Below, piece by piece: positions 38,426-48,156 of a stretch of 64,000 nt of DNA. Both the position numbers and the translations under genes were made by a program. Position 1 is the first letter of the stretch. Every line of letters begins with the position of its first letter. The notes below the pieces were generated by a model. The model did no database searches. It worked only from the letters and a program-made list of their open reading frames with translations, and was not told the origin of the DNA. The stretch comes from Caulobacteraceae bacterium. GTDB lineage: Bacteria; Pseudomonadota; Alphaproteobacteria; Caulobacterales; Aquidulcibacteraceae. The stretch is taken from NCBI GenBank assembly GCA_016703335.1, contig JADJCG010000001.1, positions 434,001-498,000 on the forward strand, given 5' to 3'.

Positions 38426-38532
38426 GGCAAAGTCTAACGCGCAGAAATTCGCGCGCCACGCATCCGCCGGGAGCAAGACCGGCATCTTTTAGTCAACACA
38501 CAGACACCAAGTTCAGTTCGAAAGTCACCACG

Positions 38533-38625
38533 ATGAAAAAGTTTGGATTCGTCGTCGCAGCGTTCGTGCTCTTCGCACCCGTTGCATATGCAGCGCTCTA
38601 TCAAGCTGCTCTGATGGTCGCTTAA
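38533..38625 (+). CDS. 30-residue signal-peptide-like microprotein, copy 3
   Basis: Third copy with the same length. MKKFGF, hydrophobic core, FAPVAYA and the decapeptide ALYQAALMVA. The ribosome binding site is weaker (GAAAG) than for copies 1 and 2. The leader after the copy 2 terminator is about 110 bases, enough for its own promoter. It is followed by a terminator whose stem shares the AAGGCGCGGA core with that of copy 2. Together the three copies make a consensus tail xxxQAAxxVA. Confidence 0.7.
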   Translation: MKKFGFVVAAFVLFAPVAYAALYQAALMVA

Positions 38626-38656
38626 TCCCTCCCCCGAGATCGCGACATCAGTTGCT

Positions 38657-38697
38657 AAGGCGCGGATCGTCCTCCCACGATCCGCGCCTTTTCTTTT
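38657..38697 (+). terminator. Terminator of microprotein copy 3
   Basis: The arms 38657-38670 (AAGGCGCGGATCGT) and 38677-38690 (ACGATCCGCGCCTT) pair perfectly over 14 bases with a CCTCCC loop; TTCTTTT follows. It lies four bases before the end of the pbpC remnant coming from the other side. Confidence 0.88.
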
Positions 38698-38700
38698 GCG

Positions 38701-38844
38701 CTAGCCGCTATCGCGAATGCGGACGCGCACATGGGCGCTTTGGCCATCGGCGTCGACAACAGTGACGTTGTAGAAGCCCGGCGCGGACGGGCGCCAAATC
38801 GAGCGGCCGCTTGTTGCTTCACCGGCAACGCGCTGGCCTTCCGC
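38701..38844 (-). other. Separated C-terminal tail of pbpC beyond an in-frame TAG
   Basis: In the frame of pbpC, directly after the TAG at 38847-38845, the sequence continues AEGQRVAGEATSGRSIWRPS then APGFYNVTVVDADGQSAHVR and ends RVRIRDSG with TAG at 38703-38701. This is the normal end of a PBP1C C-terminal (BiPBP_C) domain. The TAG probably replaces a TAT or TAC (PLTW-Y-AEGQ). It is a point change, not an indel. Confidence 0.8.
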
Positions 38845-40776
38845 CTACCAAGTCAAAGGCGCACGCCCACCGCGTGCTGAAAGCGAAAGCCCGCGTGAGT
38901 TCGACGTGTAGTCGAGCACAAGCACCTCAGCGCCGGAGGGCGGAAACAGGATCGACAAATTCTCGCGGTCACTACCCTCGAACCGCGCCAGCGCCGGCGC
39001 GACTGGATCGTGATGCTCTTCCTCGTGCTCGGGCGGTGGCGGGGTGCCGAGCAGGTCGAACGCTTCAAACAAGATAGGCAACGCTTCGCTACGCCCCGTG
39101 CGGCCCGGACGCGGCGCACCGTCGGGGCGCCCAACCCAAACGCCGATCGCATAGCCATTCGACACGCCCATCGCCCAAGCATCGCGGAAGCCGTAGGAGG
39201 TGCCAGTCTTGAACGCGACTTGCGGGGCGCCTTGCGCGACAGCAGCTGGAATACGTCCCGCCGGGTGCGGCGAGCTTGCGAGAATTTCCAACACCCGCTC
39301 CGCCGTCTGCGGCCGCACGAAGCGGCGGCTGAACGCAAGCGTCGCGACATCGGTGGTCACCAGCGGCCGCGCTTCGCCCTCGTCGCCAAGCGCTGCATAA
39401 AGCTGCACCAAATCTTCTAGCGTGAGGCCGACACCGCCAAGCGCGAGCGCCAAGCCCGGCTCGCTATCCGCACGGCGCGGCATGCGCACATGCGCGCCAG
39501 CGCGCGACAGCGCCGACTGGAAACGGCCCGCGCCGATGCGCTCGAGCGTTGCGACAGCCGGCAAGTTCAGCGAGTGGCGCAACGCATCTTCGAGCGTCAC
39601 ATCGCCGTGGAAGCGCCGATCGAAATTTTCTGGCAGATAGCCACCGAACCGCCGCGGCGCATCGCGCACCAGCGTCTCGGGCGCGGCGATGTTCTCATCG
39701 AACGCGATCGCATAGAGGAACGGCTTAAGCGCTGAGCCCGGCGAGCGCACCGCCCGCGTCATATCAATGTAACCGCCGGCACGCTGGCCGCTACCGTATT
39801 CAACCCCGCCGACGCGCGCGCGCACCGCGCGCCCATCGATCTCAACCGCCAAAATGGAAATCTGCGCCTCGCGCTCCAACCCAACGGCGCTCCGCCGCAC
39901 GAGAGCCTCCAAGTCACGCTGCAGTGTCGCGTCGAGCGAGGAGTGAACAACGCCCTCGCCCCGATGCTCCCGCACCAGAGCATAAGCCGCATGCGGCGCC
40001 GAGTACGGAAACGGCGCGCGCGCCGGAATGGCGCTCTGCTTGCCTTCATGGGCGCGACGGCGGTTGATCAGATGCGCGCTGACAAACATGTCCAGCACGC
40101 GATCGCGCGAGGCCCGCGCCGCCACAGGATGACGGTCCGGCCGCCGCGCCTCCGGCGCTTGCGGCAGCGCGATCAGCAGCGCCATTTCCGCGTCGTCGAG
40201 CCATTGAGGGTCGCGCTGGAAATACGCCCGGCTCGCCGCGCGCACGCCTTGCAGATTGCCGCCATAAGGCGCCATCGTCAGATACGCCGCCAGGATCTCG
40301 CGCTTCGACATCCGCGCTTCGATCTGCATCGCGCGGACAATCTCGATCAGTTTGGAGCCAATCGTACGCGGCCGGGGCTCCAGCAGCCGCGCCAACTGCA
40401 TCGTAATCGTCGAGCCGCCCTGCGTGACGCGGCCGGCCCGCACATACGAAATACTCGCCCGCGCCAGTGCGATTGGATCAAAACCCGGATGAAACCAGAA
40501 ACGCTCGTCCTCGATCGCGATCAGGCGGCGTTGAAACTCCGGATCGATTTCATTGAGCCGCGCTTCCAGCCGCCACGCGCCGTCGCGCGTCGTGAACGCC
40601 ATCAGCCATTCGCCGTTGTGGTCGAGCACAACCGGCGACACCTCACGCACCCGTTGCAGCGGCGGCGCGAACAACTGGTCCATCGTGAAAAGCGCAAACA
40701 GAGCGACGAACAGCACACGCGCGATGCGTTTGCCGTTCGCCGTCAGTGGCAGCGCGACGCGTGGGCCGCGACGCAT
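38845..40776 (-). CDS. pbpC: Penicillin-binding protein 1C (C-terminus cut by an in-frame stop)
   Basis: 643 residues up to the premature TAG. One N-terminal membrane helix (VLFVALFALFTMDQLF). Glycosyltransferase GT51: LIAIEDERFWFHPGFDPIAL, GGSTITMQLARLLEPRPRT, then REILAAYLTMAPYGGNLQGV. Transpeptidase: Ser in RSPGSALKPFLYAIAF (SxxK), SLN in LRHSLNLPAVATLERIGA, and KTGTSYGFRDAW. The C-terminal BiPBP domain starts FPPSGAEVLVLDY and is interrupted. PBP1C polymerises and cross-links peptidoglycan. It is downstream of the alpha-2-macroglobulin gene (nine bases), the classical pairing thought to guard and repair the wall when host proteases breach the envelope. Confidence 0.92.
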   Translation of the reverse strand: MRRGPRVALPLTANGKRIARVLFVALFALFTMDQLFAPPLQRVREVSPVVLDHNGEWLMAFTTRDGAWRLEARLNEIDPEFQRRLIAIEDERFWFHPGFDPIALARASISYVRAGRVTQGGSTITMQLARLLEPRPRTIGSKLIEIVRAMQIEARMSKREILAAYLTMAPYGGNLQGVRAASRAYFQRDPQWLDDAEMALLIALPQAPEARRPDRHPVAARASRDRVLDMFVSAHLINRRRAHEGKQSAIPARAPFPYSAPHAAYALVREHRGEGVVHSSLDATLQRDLEALVRRSAVGLEREAQISILAVEIDGRAVRARVGGVEYGSGQRAGGYIDMTRAVRSPGSALKPFLYAIAFDENIAAPETLVRDAPRRFGGYLPENFDRRFHGDVTLEDALRHSLNLPAVATLERIGAGRFQSALSRAGAHVRMPRRADSEPGLALALGGVGLTLEDLVQLYAALGDEGEARPLVTTDVATLAFSRRFVRPQTAERVLEILASSPHPAGRIPAAVAQGAPQVAFKTGTSYGFRDAWAMGVSNGYAIGVWVGRPDGAPRPGRTGRSEALPILFEAFDLLGTPPPPEHEEEHHDPVAPALARFEGSDRENLSILFPPSGAEVLVLDYTSNSRGLSLSARGGRAPLTW

Positions 40777-40785
40777 ATCGCCTCC

Positions 40786-43700
40786 CTAGCCGCGCGGCGC
40801 GATGACGATGGTGCCGGTGTCGGTGCGCGCCATCACGCCTGGGCGATACATGTCTTCGACTTGCGCCGCCGGCAGGGTGTAGCGGCCCGGCGTCACTGCG
40901 CGCGCGATGTACGCGTACCGGTACTGCCCACGCAGATTGGCCGAAGCGACGAAGCGGTCATCACGCGATTCCTGCACTTGCGTGTAGGTGATCGAACCGA
41001 TCCACGAGAACGGCCCGTTGCGCGTCGTCCCATCGTAACTCTGACCTTGGAAGCCATCACTCGGGTTGAGCAACGTCTCGATCTCCAAGCCCGCCGGCAG
41101 AAGATCGACGATCACGGTGGGGAAGTTGCGCGCGCCTTCGGGTTGACCCGAGAGCACCACAACAACGCGATCGCCCTGACGGATCGAGCTCAGATCAGCC
41201 AACGTTCCATCGAGGCGATAGATCGTCTTGTTGATCGTGTAGCCGGCTTGCATCGAGGGCGGCGCTTGGAGCGGTGCGCCGGTCAACGCCGTCGTCCGCC
41301 ACACCGGCCCGCGCGCCGCATTGCGGAACACGAGACCAGCAGCCAGACGTTGCGCGTTCGCCATGACGCGATGCTCTGCCAATGCTTGGCCGTTCAACGT
41401 CACGTTCACCGGGCCTGCGCGATCCTGCAGCGTGTGCGCCGCGAGCAAGAGCTGAACTTGCTCTTGCGTCATCAGCTCACCCGCGTCTGGCGCATCGCGT
41501 TCAAGGCGGCGGCGCAGACGGTCAACCATTTCGGTCTCGCCTGCATTAGCCGCCAACGCGATCACGCCAGCAAGGTCTCGCAGCGGCGTCTGATACCAGT
41601 CGCCGGTGTTGCGATAGCCAAGCGCCTGCTCGGCCATACGGAAGGCGTTGCGTGAGCGCGCACGGTCGCCCATGTGCGCCAACGCCGCGCCGATCTGCGC
41701 CCGCGCCAAAGGCGAAGGTTCGCCGCTCAAGCGGTTGTCGTGGAAGTAGCGGATCTGGCCGATATCGGCCTCACCCGCCATCGCCAGCACGTAGAGCGCG
41801 TACGCAGCAGCGCGCGAACGCATCAGTTCAGTGGTGTCGTTCGAACCCGGCCAACGATAAACTTCGAACTCGTAACGTACCGAGCCAAAGTCGTTGAGCC
41901 GCGCGACACGACGCAGCGCTGCATACGCTTGCTGCATCGGCTGACGCGGCACCGCATAGCCTTCAGCTTGCGCACGACGCAGGAAGTCCGTCGCATACGC
42001 GCCGAGCCACGGGCTGGCGTTGCCGTCCCCCGCACTCCACAGACCGAACGCGCCGTCCGGACCTTGGCGATCGAGCAATTGCGTTGCCGCTTCTTGCACG
42101 CGGCGGCGCAGACGCGGATCGATTGTCCGGTTCGTCGTCTCAGCCGTCAGCGAGTTGTAGTAAAGCAACGGCATCGCCACCGACGTCAGCTGCTCGGTGC
42201 AGCCGTACGGATAGCGGTAGAGCGAATCCAGCAACGGCGCCGGATCGATGCCCGCCAAGTTCGAGAACGAGATCAGCGCCTGCGCGCTCGGCTGGAAGCC
42301 AGCCAACGCGTCAGACGGCGCTCGCCACGAGGCGTTCGAAGCTTGCGGCTCCGTCCGCGTGATCGTGATCGGCAAGAACGGCGCACGCGACTGGATGTTG
42401 TAAGTCCGCTCAACCGGCGTGAACCCTTGCGGGCCTTCCAGACGAAGACGGATATCGCCAACACCAAGTCCACCGCCGGTGATCGGGATCAAAGCCGATT
42501 GCCGGTTGCCGCGCGTCAGGTTGAAGCGTCGCGGTTGCGCTGCAATTTGTGCCGTCGAGGAGCCGGTGATGGTCACCGTGTAGGCGCCATTCGGACCTTC
42601 GACGTTGTCGACATTCAGCGCGCCTTGCGCCGCGTCACCAGGCGCGAGGAAGCGCGGCAGGATCAGTTCCGCCACAACAGGATCGCGTACGACGATCTGT
42701 TCAGCGTCCTGACCCAGCGCGCTCTCACTCCACGCCACCGCCATGAGCCGCAGCGTTCCGTTGAAGTCCGGAATGTCGATCGGGATCATCGCCCGGCCGC
42801 CACGCACTTCTACGATGTCAGAGAAGAGCGACACGGTGCGTGTTGGCACAACGGTCAGCCCTTCACCGCCCAGCGAGTCGCCGCCTTGGCGAGCCGTTCG
42901 CTGGCGCGCCGAGGTTCGGATTGAGCAAGCGGCCGTAATCGTCGCGGATTTCCACGCCCAGCGCGCGGCGGCCGAAGAAATAGTCGACCGGGTTCGGGCT
43001 TTCGTACTTGGTGATGTTGAGGATGCCCTCGTCCACCAATGCGATCGCAACACGGACACGTTGGCCTGTGCCGCCGCCCGTCACGCGCACCGGCACTTCA
43101 ATATGCGTGCGCGGTCGAACGTTTTGCAGGCCTTCGCCCGCTTCGACGGTGAGCGTGCGCCCGCCCATATCGACCGGCACATACGCAACACCGATTGCAC
43201 GACGCGGCACCGGCAAGTTCACCGGATCGCGCGGCGTCATCACGGTCACGAGCACATAAGCGCCCGAGCCCCACTCCGCGTTCACCGGCAGATCGATGGT
43301 CGTGCCGTTAGCATCGACGTGAATCGTCCGCGTTTCGATCACGCGATCCGTCGCTACAACGATTTGCGCTTCGCCTGCGTACGGCGGCCGGATTTGCACC
43401 CGCGCGCGCGCACCTGGGCGCACCGGATCGGTCGGCGCCACAACGCTGACCATGTCCGGCGTTTGATCGTCATCAGCCGGGCCACCCCAGCCGACGCCAA
43501 AGCGTTGCGCGGCAATGATGTCGGCGCCGCGGCGTAGGATCAGGCGATACGAACCCGAGCGCAGGCCTTCTTCGGAAATACGCAGCGGCTGGTTGGCGCC
43601 AACGTCGACAGTCGCGCCATCAACTGGAATGTCACGGCCCGTACGGCGCCAACGCCATTGGCCACCATCCAAGTACCAATCGTAATTCCAGTCCTCACGC

Positions 43701-45823
43701 ACGATCTGCCATTGCACGCCGCGCACAGCGACGCGTTGGCCGTTGCCGTTGAGCGCAATCACGTCATAGCCCACGACTTCGCCTTGGCCGGCGCGACGGT
43801 TTTCGAACGTCGGCTTCATGCCGAGGTACACGTCGTTCAGACGCACTGGCACCGTGAAATTTTCGCGCACGACGCGCCCGCCCGGATCGGCGACGCTGGC
43901 GAGCATACGCGCGCGCAGCGGCATTGTTGTTTGCGGCTCTTCCGGCAATTGGAACGACAGCTGCGCTGCGCCCGTGCCGTCCGTCACCGTGCCCGGCAAT
44001 TGGAAGAAGCGTTCGTCGAAGCTCTCGTCAGCGACACCAAACGCGTAACCTGCCTGCTCGGGGAACGGGTTCGGGTCGATCATCAACCGGCCTTCGGCCT
44101 CGACCGCGAGGCCAGAGCCCGGCGCGCCATAGAGGAAGTCAGCCTGCACGTTGATCGGCCGCGCTTGGCCTGCGCGCAGCACAGCTTCGCTCGCTTCGAT
44201 CTGCACGCGCAGACGCTCCGGTACGAAATCTTCGACCGACCAACTGACGCTTCCCGCAATCGCTTCCTGGCCGTCGACGATCAGCTGCGCGCTCCAGACG
44301 CCGCGCGGCGCTGAACGATCAAGCTCTATGTTCTTAGCAATGGCGCCGGCATCGGCGGCCTCCGTCAGACGGATGCGCCGCGCTTCAGTGCCGTTCGGAC
44401 GATAGACGACGAGCGTCGATTGCCGGTTGGCGATCGCGCGGCCGACTTGATCTCGTATGAGGCCAATCAAGCGCACCCGCTCGCCGGGCCTATAGATGCC
44501 GCGCTCAGTGTAGAGATACGCATCGACATCGCCAGGCGCGGCGCGTCCATCGACGCCTCGATCGGAGAGATCGAGGCTCGCGCGTTGCAGATCGAGCGCC
44601 GCGAAATCGCCGCCCTCGCCGCCATACGCCATGACGTAGCGCGCTCGCGCCGGGCCATCGCCATTTACCAGCGCGTCTGCGAAATGCACGCGGCCTTCAC
44701 GGTCGGTGCGCACGCGCGCCAGTTCTTCGTTGTTGGATGCGATGAGCGTCAGCGTGACATTGCTCATCGGCCGCGCCGTACGCAGCGAGCGTACGACAAC
44801 GTCAAGACCCGTCGCGCCCGAGAAGCTCTGCAGCGCCATGTCGGTGTAGAGAATCCAACGATAGGACGAGGCGGCGGATTCGTTTTCGCCCTCACCGCGC
44901 TGGCCAGCGCTCGGCGAAACGTCCTTCACCTTCACGATATACGCGCCCGGCCGGAACTCGCGCAGCGCCGCGCCCAGCGAGAACACGGTCGTTACAGCGT
45001 CATTGCGAACGCGCGTATCGACGTCGATCTGGCCTTTGTAAACGGAGACGCCGACGCTCTCGCCAGCGCCTTTGAAGCTCCAATAGCCCCAGCCGCCCTC
45101 TTCGTTGCTCTCACCTTGCTCCAATTGGTATTGCGAGAGAATGCGATCCGGCACGCGCAGCACTTCGATTGCGATGCGCGACACGTTCACGGTTTCGATG
45201 GCGATGCCGTCCGCTTCCGAGCGCGGCAGGATCACGCCGTTGCCGGCAAAGCCGACATAAGCCGGGCGGTCGCCGAAGGTCAGCGTGAAATTTTCGTCGT
45301 ACTCCGTGCGCTCACCGGTTTGCGACGGCAGGCCTTGGCGCACAGTGATTTGGCGTTCCGGCTCAAACGGCAGGCCGCCAAGGCACAGGAGATTGCCTGA
45401 CACATCGATTTGGAACGGCGCCGCCGGTTCCAGCGCAATGTAGTCAGCGAAATTGACCGAAGGATCGGTCGAGAGGTTTTGCGAGAACTCCAGGCACGCG
45501 CGCGGCTCGGTGCGGTCCATCTCAGCGCGCAAGCGTACGAACGCCATGCCATCGACTTGCGGCAGGCCAGCACGCGCCGCGTTCTGGCTGCGGGCATTGC
45601 CACCGGCGCCGATTGAACCCAGCTGCGCAAACTCAAACGCCGGCGCACCGAGCGACACCCGCCCCAGCACTGCCCCGCCCCAAAGGCCGACGAGCAGCGC
45701 GACGGACGTTGCGAGCACAGTGTTGCGGTTGGTCACCGCCCAGTCGCGCGCTGGCGCAACCCAGGACCAATTCCATTTGCGCGGATCAGCACGCTCCGCG
45801 AGCGTTTTCCAATCAAAGGCCAT
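40786..45823 (-). pseudogene. Bacterial alpha-2-macroglobulin (single-base frameshift)
   Basis: About 1,680 residues in two frames. The N-terminus has a membrane helix (VLATSVALLVGLWGGAVLG), so the body is periplasmic. MG domains include YTERGIYRPGERVRLIGLIR and WSVEDFVPERLRVQIEASE. The thioester motif is GCTEQ (near 42195) in YPYGCTEQLTSVAMPLLYYN, followed by the helical thioester domain. The frame breaks between about 42880 and 42905: LLNPNLGAP.. continues as RQGGDSLGGEGLTVVPTRTV in the next frame. The protein traps proteases covalently. It is the first gene of the pair with pbpC, as in E. coli yfhM-pbpC. No stop other than that of the frameshift interrupts it. Confidence 0.92.
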
Positions 45824-46053
45824 GTCCGCGCGTCTCCCAATCCCCGCCTAGGGCGTTGGCATCATGCTTGCCCGAGGCTCGCGCAAGCGACAAGGCATCA
45901 TTAAATTCCGGCAAAGTTTAGTCTGCCGCTGCTGTTGCTCACTGCGCGGCGACGTGTTTCAACATGCGCAATCAAAAATGACGCTGGCGGCGCCTTTGCC
46001 GTCAAAGCGGGAGGAAACGATGAGCGACGGCGCGAAGCCCGGCCTTTCCAGCC

Positions 46054-47766
46054 ATGTCGATCGAGCAAGCGCACAAGCTGCTCACCGCGCCGGGCACGCC
46101 GCTTGAGGTAGGCGAGGAAGAAATCCGCGGCATCCGTATGAAAGTATGGAAGAACGCGCCGCCGACTTTGCGCGAAGTCTACGCCGCTGGTGGCCTCTTC
46201 GCCGGTCGTGACCACCTCGTCTTTGAAGAAGAGCGCGCGACGGTCGGCGCCTTCCAGGCCGCCGCCAACAAGTTCGCTCACCAACTCGTCGCTGACGGCG
46301 TGAAGCCAGGCGACCGCGTCGCCATCATCATGCGCAACTTGCCGGAATGGCCGGTGGCATTTTGGGGCGCGGTTCTCGCTGGGGCAATCGTCACCCCCTT
46401 AAACGCGTGGTGGACCGGCGCTGAGCTCGAATACGGGCTTAAGAATTCCGGCACCTCGCTCGCGATCGTGGATGTCGAACGCTACGAGCGCATCCGCGAG
46501 CACATCGACAACTGCCCCGAGCTTCGCAAAATCTACGTCTCGCGCTCGAAAGAAGAGATCGCGGATCCGCGCGTCGCCCGCCTCGAGAGCATTGTCGGCA
46601 AGACCGCCGATTGGGCGTCAATCGCAACCGCACCGCCGCCAGCAATTCCAACGAAGCCCGACGACGACGTTGCCATCTTCTACACGTCCGGCACCACCGG
46701 AAATCCGAAGGGCGCGGTGATCTCCCACCGCAACATCATCTCCAACATGCTGAACGGCGCGGCGGCGCAAGCGCGCGCCTTCCTGCGCCGCGGTGGAGCG
46801 CCACCGGCCCCCGACCCAAACGGCCCGCAACGTTCGTTCCTCATTTCAGTGCCGTTCTTCCACGCGACTGGCTGTTTCGCGATCATGATCCCGGCGATGC
46901 TGACCGGAAATAAGATAGTCATGCAGCGCCGCTGGGACGTCGACCAAGCGCTGCCGTTGATGGAAAGAGAACGCATCACGCACTTCGGCGGCGTGCCCAC
47001 GATTGCGTGGCAAGTGCTCGAGCATCCTAAGATCGATGAGTACGATCTCTCTGCGATCGAAGGCGTCTCGTATGGCGGCGCGCCGGCAGCGCCCGAACTC
47101 GTGAACCGCATCAAAGCGCGTTTCCCGACCGCACAACCCGGCCAGGGCTGGGGCATGACGGAAACGTCCGCCACCGCCGTCTCGAACGGTTCGGAAGACT
47201 ACATGCGTAAGCCCGCCTCAACTGGCGTGCCCTCCGCAACCGGCGAAGCCAAGATCGTCTCGCTTGAAGGCCAATTGCTTGGCGCCAACGAAGTCGGCGA
47301 GCTTTGGTACAAAGGCCCGATCGTCGTGCGCGGCTATTGGCAGAACGAGAAAGCCACCGCGGAGACCTTCATCGACGGCTGGATCAAAACCGGCGACCTC
47401 GCAAAGATCGACGAGGAAGGCTTCATCTATATCGTCGATCGCGCCAAGGACATGCTGATCCGCGGCGGCGAAAACATCTACTGCGTCGAGGTCGAGAACG
47501 CGCTCTACGATCACCCCGCCGTCATGGACGCAGCCGTCATAGGCAAGCCGCACGTGCAACTCGGCGAGGAGCCGCTCGCCGTCGTGCACCTGAAGCCGGG
47601 CGCGTCAGCGACGAGCGAAGAACTCCGCCATCACTGCGCGCAAAAGATCGCCGCGTTCAAAGTGCCGGTCGAAGTGCTCTTCTGGCCCGAGACGCTGCCC
47701 CGCAACGCCAACGGCAAAATCATGAAGAGCGACCTCAAAAAGCAGATCGAGAACCCGACGTTCTGA
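46054..47766 (+). CDS. Acyl-CoA synthetase (AMP-forming; start probably 46020)
   Basis: 570 residues in the open frame. ATP site VAIFYTSGTTGNPKGAVISH, then QGWGMTETSATAV, DGWIKTGDLAKIDEEGFIYI, DRAKDMLIRGGENIYCVEVE and the C-terminal Lys in PRNANGKIMKSDL. The family activates fatty or aryl acids as acyl-AMP and then CoA esters. ATG 46054 has no ribosome binding site. ATG 46020, behind GGGAGGA, starts MSDGAKPGLSS; dropping one C of the CC at 46052-46053 joins it to MSIEQAHKLLTAPG, which is how related proteins begin. I take 46020 as the likely true start and an indel near 46052. Confidence 0.9.
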   Translation: MSIEQAHKLLTAPGTPLEVGEEEIRGIRMKVWKNAPPTLREVYAAGGLFAGRDHLVFEEERATVGAFQAAANKFAHQLVADGVKPGDRVAIIMRNLPEWPVAFWGAVLAGAIVTPLNAWWTGAELEYGLKNSGTSLAIVDVERYERIREHIDNCPELRKIYVSRSKEEIADPRVARLESIVGKTADWASIATAPPPAIPTKPDDDVAIFYTSGTTGNPKGAVISHRNIISNMLNGAAAQARAFLRRGGAPPAPDPNGPQRSFLISVPFFHATGCFAIMIPAMLTGNKIVMQRRWDVDQALPLMERERITHFGGVPTIAWQVLEHPKIDEYDLSAIEGVSYGGAPAAPELVNRIKARFPTAQPGQGWGMTETSATAVSNGSEDYMRKPASTGVPSATGEAKIVSLEGQLLGANEVGELWYKGPIVVRGYWQNEKATAETFIDGWIKTGDLAKIDEEGFIYIVDRAKDMLIRGGENIYCVEVENALYDHPAVMDAAVIGKPHVQLGEEPLAVVHLKPGASATSEELRHHCAQKIAAFKVPVEVLFWPETLPRNANGKIMKSDLKKQIENPTF

Positions 47767-47901
47767 AGCGACAAGTCTGGACCACCGGCGCTGCGCCTGC
47801 GGTTGGCGAAGTGCCGGCGAGGGCGCCGGTGCAGATTTAATGCGCGCACTTGAGTTTCGCTGCTTGCGCCTTAGCTTTGAAGCGAAGCTAGGAGCGCACC
47901 T

Positions 47902-48147
47902 ATGACCAAGATCATTTACGAAATCGTCCGCCACGATGGCGGCTGGGCGTTCAAGCTCGACGGCACATTGTCGAACACCTATCCCAGCCACGACGCCGCC
48001 TATAACGCCGCCAAGCGCGTCGCACTTGAGCAAATGCGCCCGGGCGAAACTCATGGAATATCGTGGGAAGACGAACGCGGCCGCTGGCATGACGAAATCT
48101 CCCCCGGCGATGATCGCCCGGAAGTCGGCATCGTCGACAAGACTTGA
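47902..48147 (+). CDS. DUF2188-like small protein
   Basis: 81 residues behind AGGAG. The sequence IYEIVRHDGGWAFKLDGTLS then YPSHDAAYNAAKRVALEQM is the typical compact beta-alpha pattern of DUF2188 (a strand ending in DGGWAxK and a helix with A and K). The function of this family is unknown. The leader contains a small hairpin (TAGCTT..AAGCTA) directly before the ribosome binding site. It lies between the acyl-CoA synthetase and the esterase on the same strand. Confidence 0.75.
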   Translation: MTKIIYEIVRHDGGWAFKLDGTLSNTYPSHDAAYNAAKRVALEQMRPGETHGISWEDERGRWHDEISPGDDRPEVGIVDKT

Positions 48148-48156
48148 GCGCCGCGC

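Noticed and set aside
39943..41655. A 570-residue plus-strand frame across pbpC and alpha-2-macroglobulin
   Set aside because: Arg/His-rich shadow that spans two real genes on the other strand.
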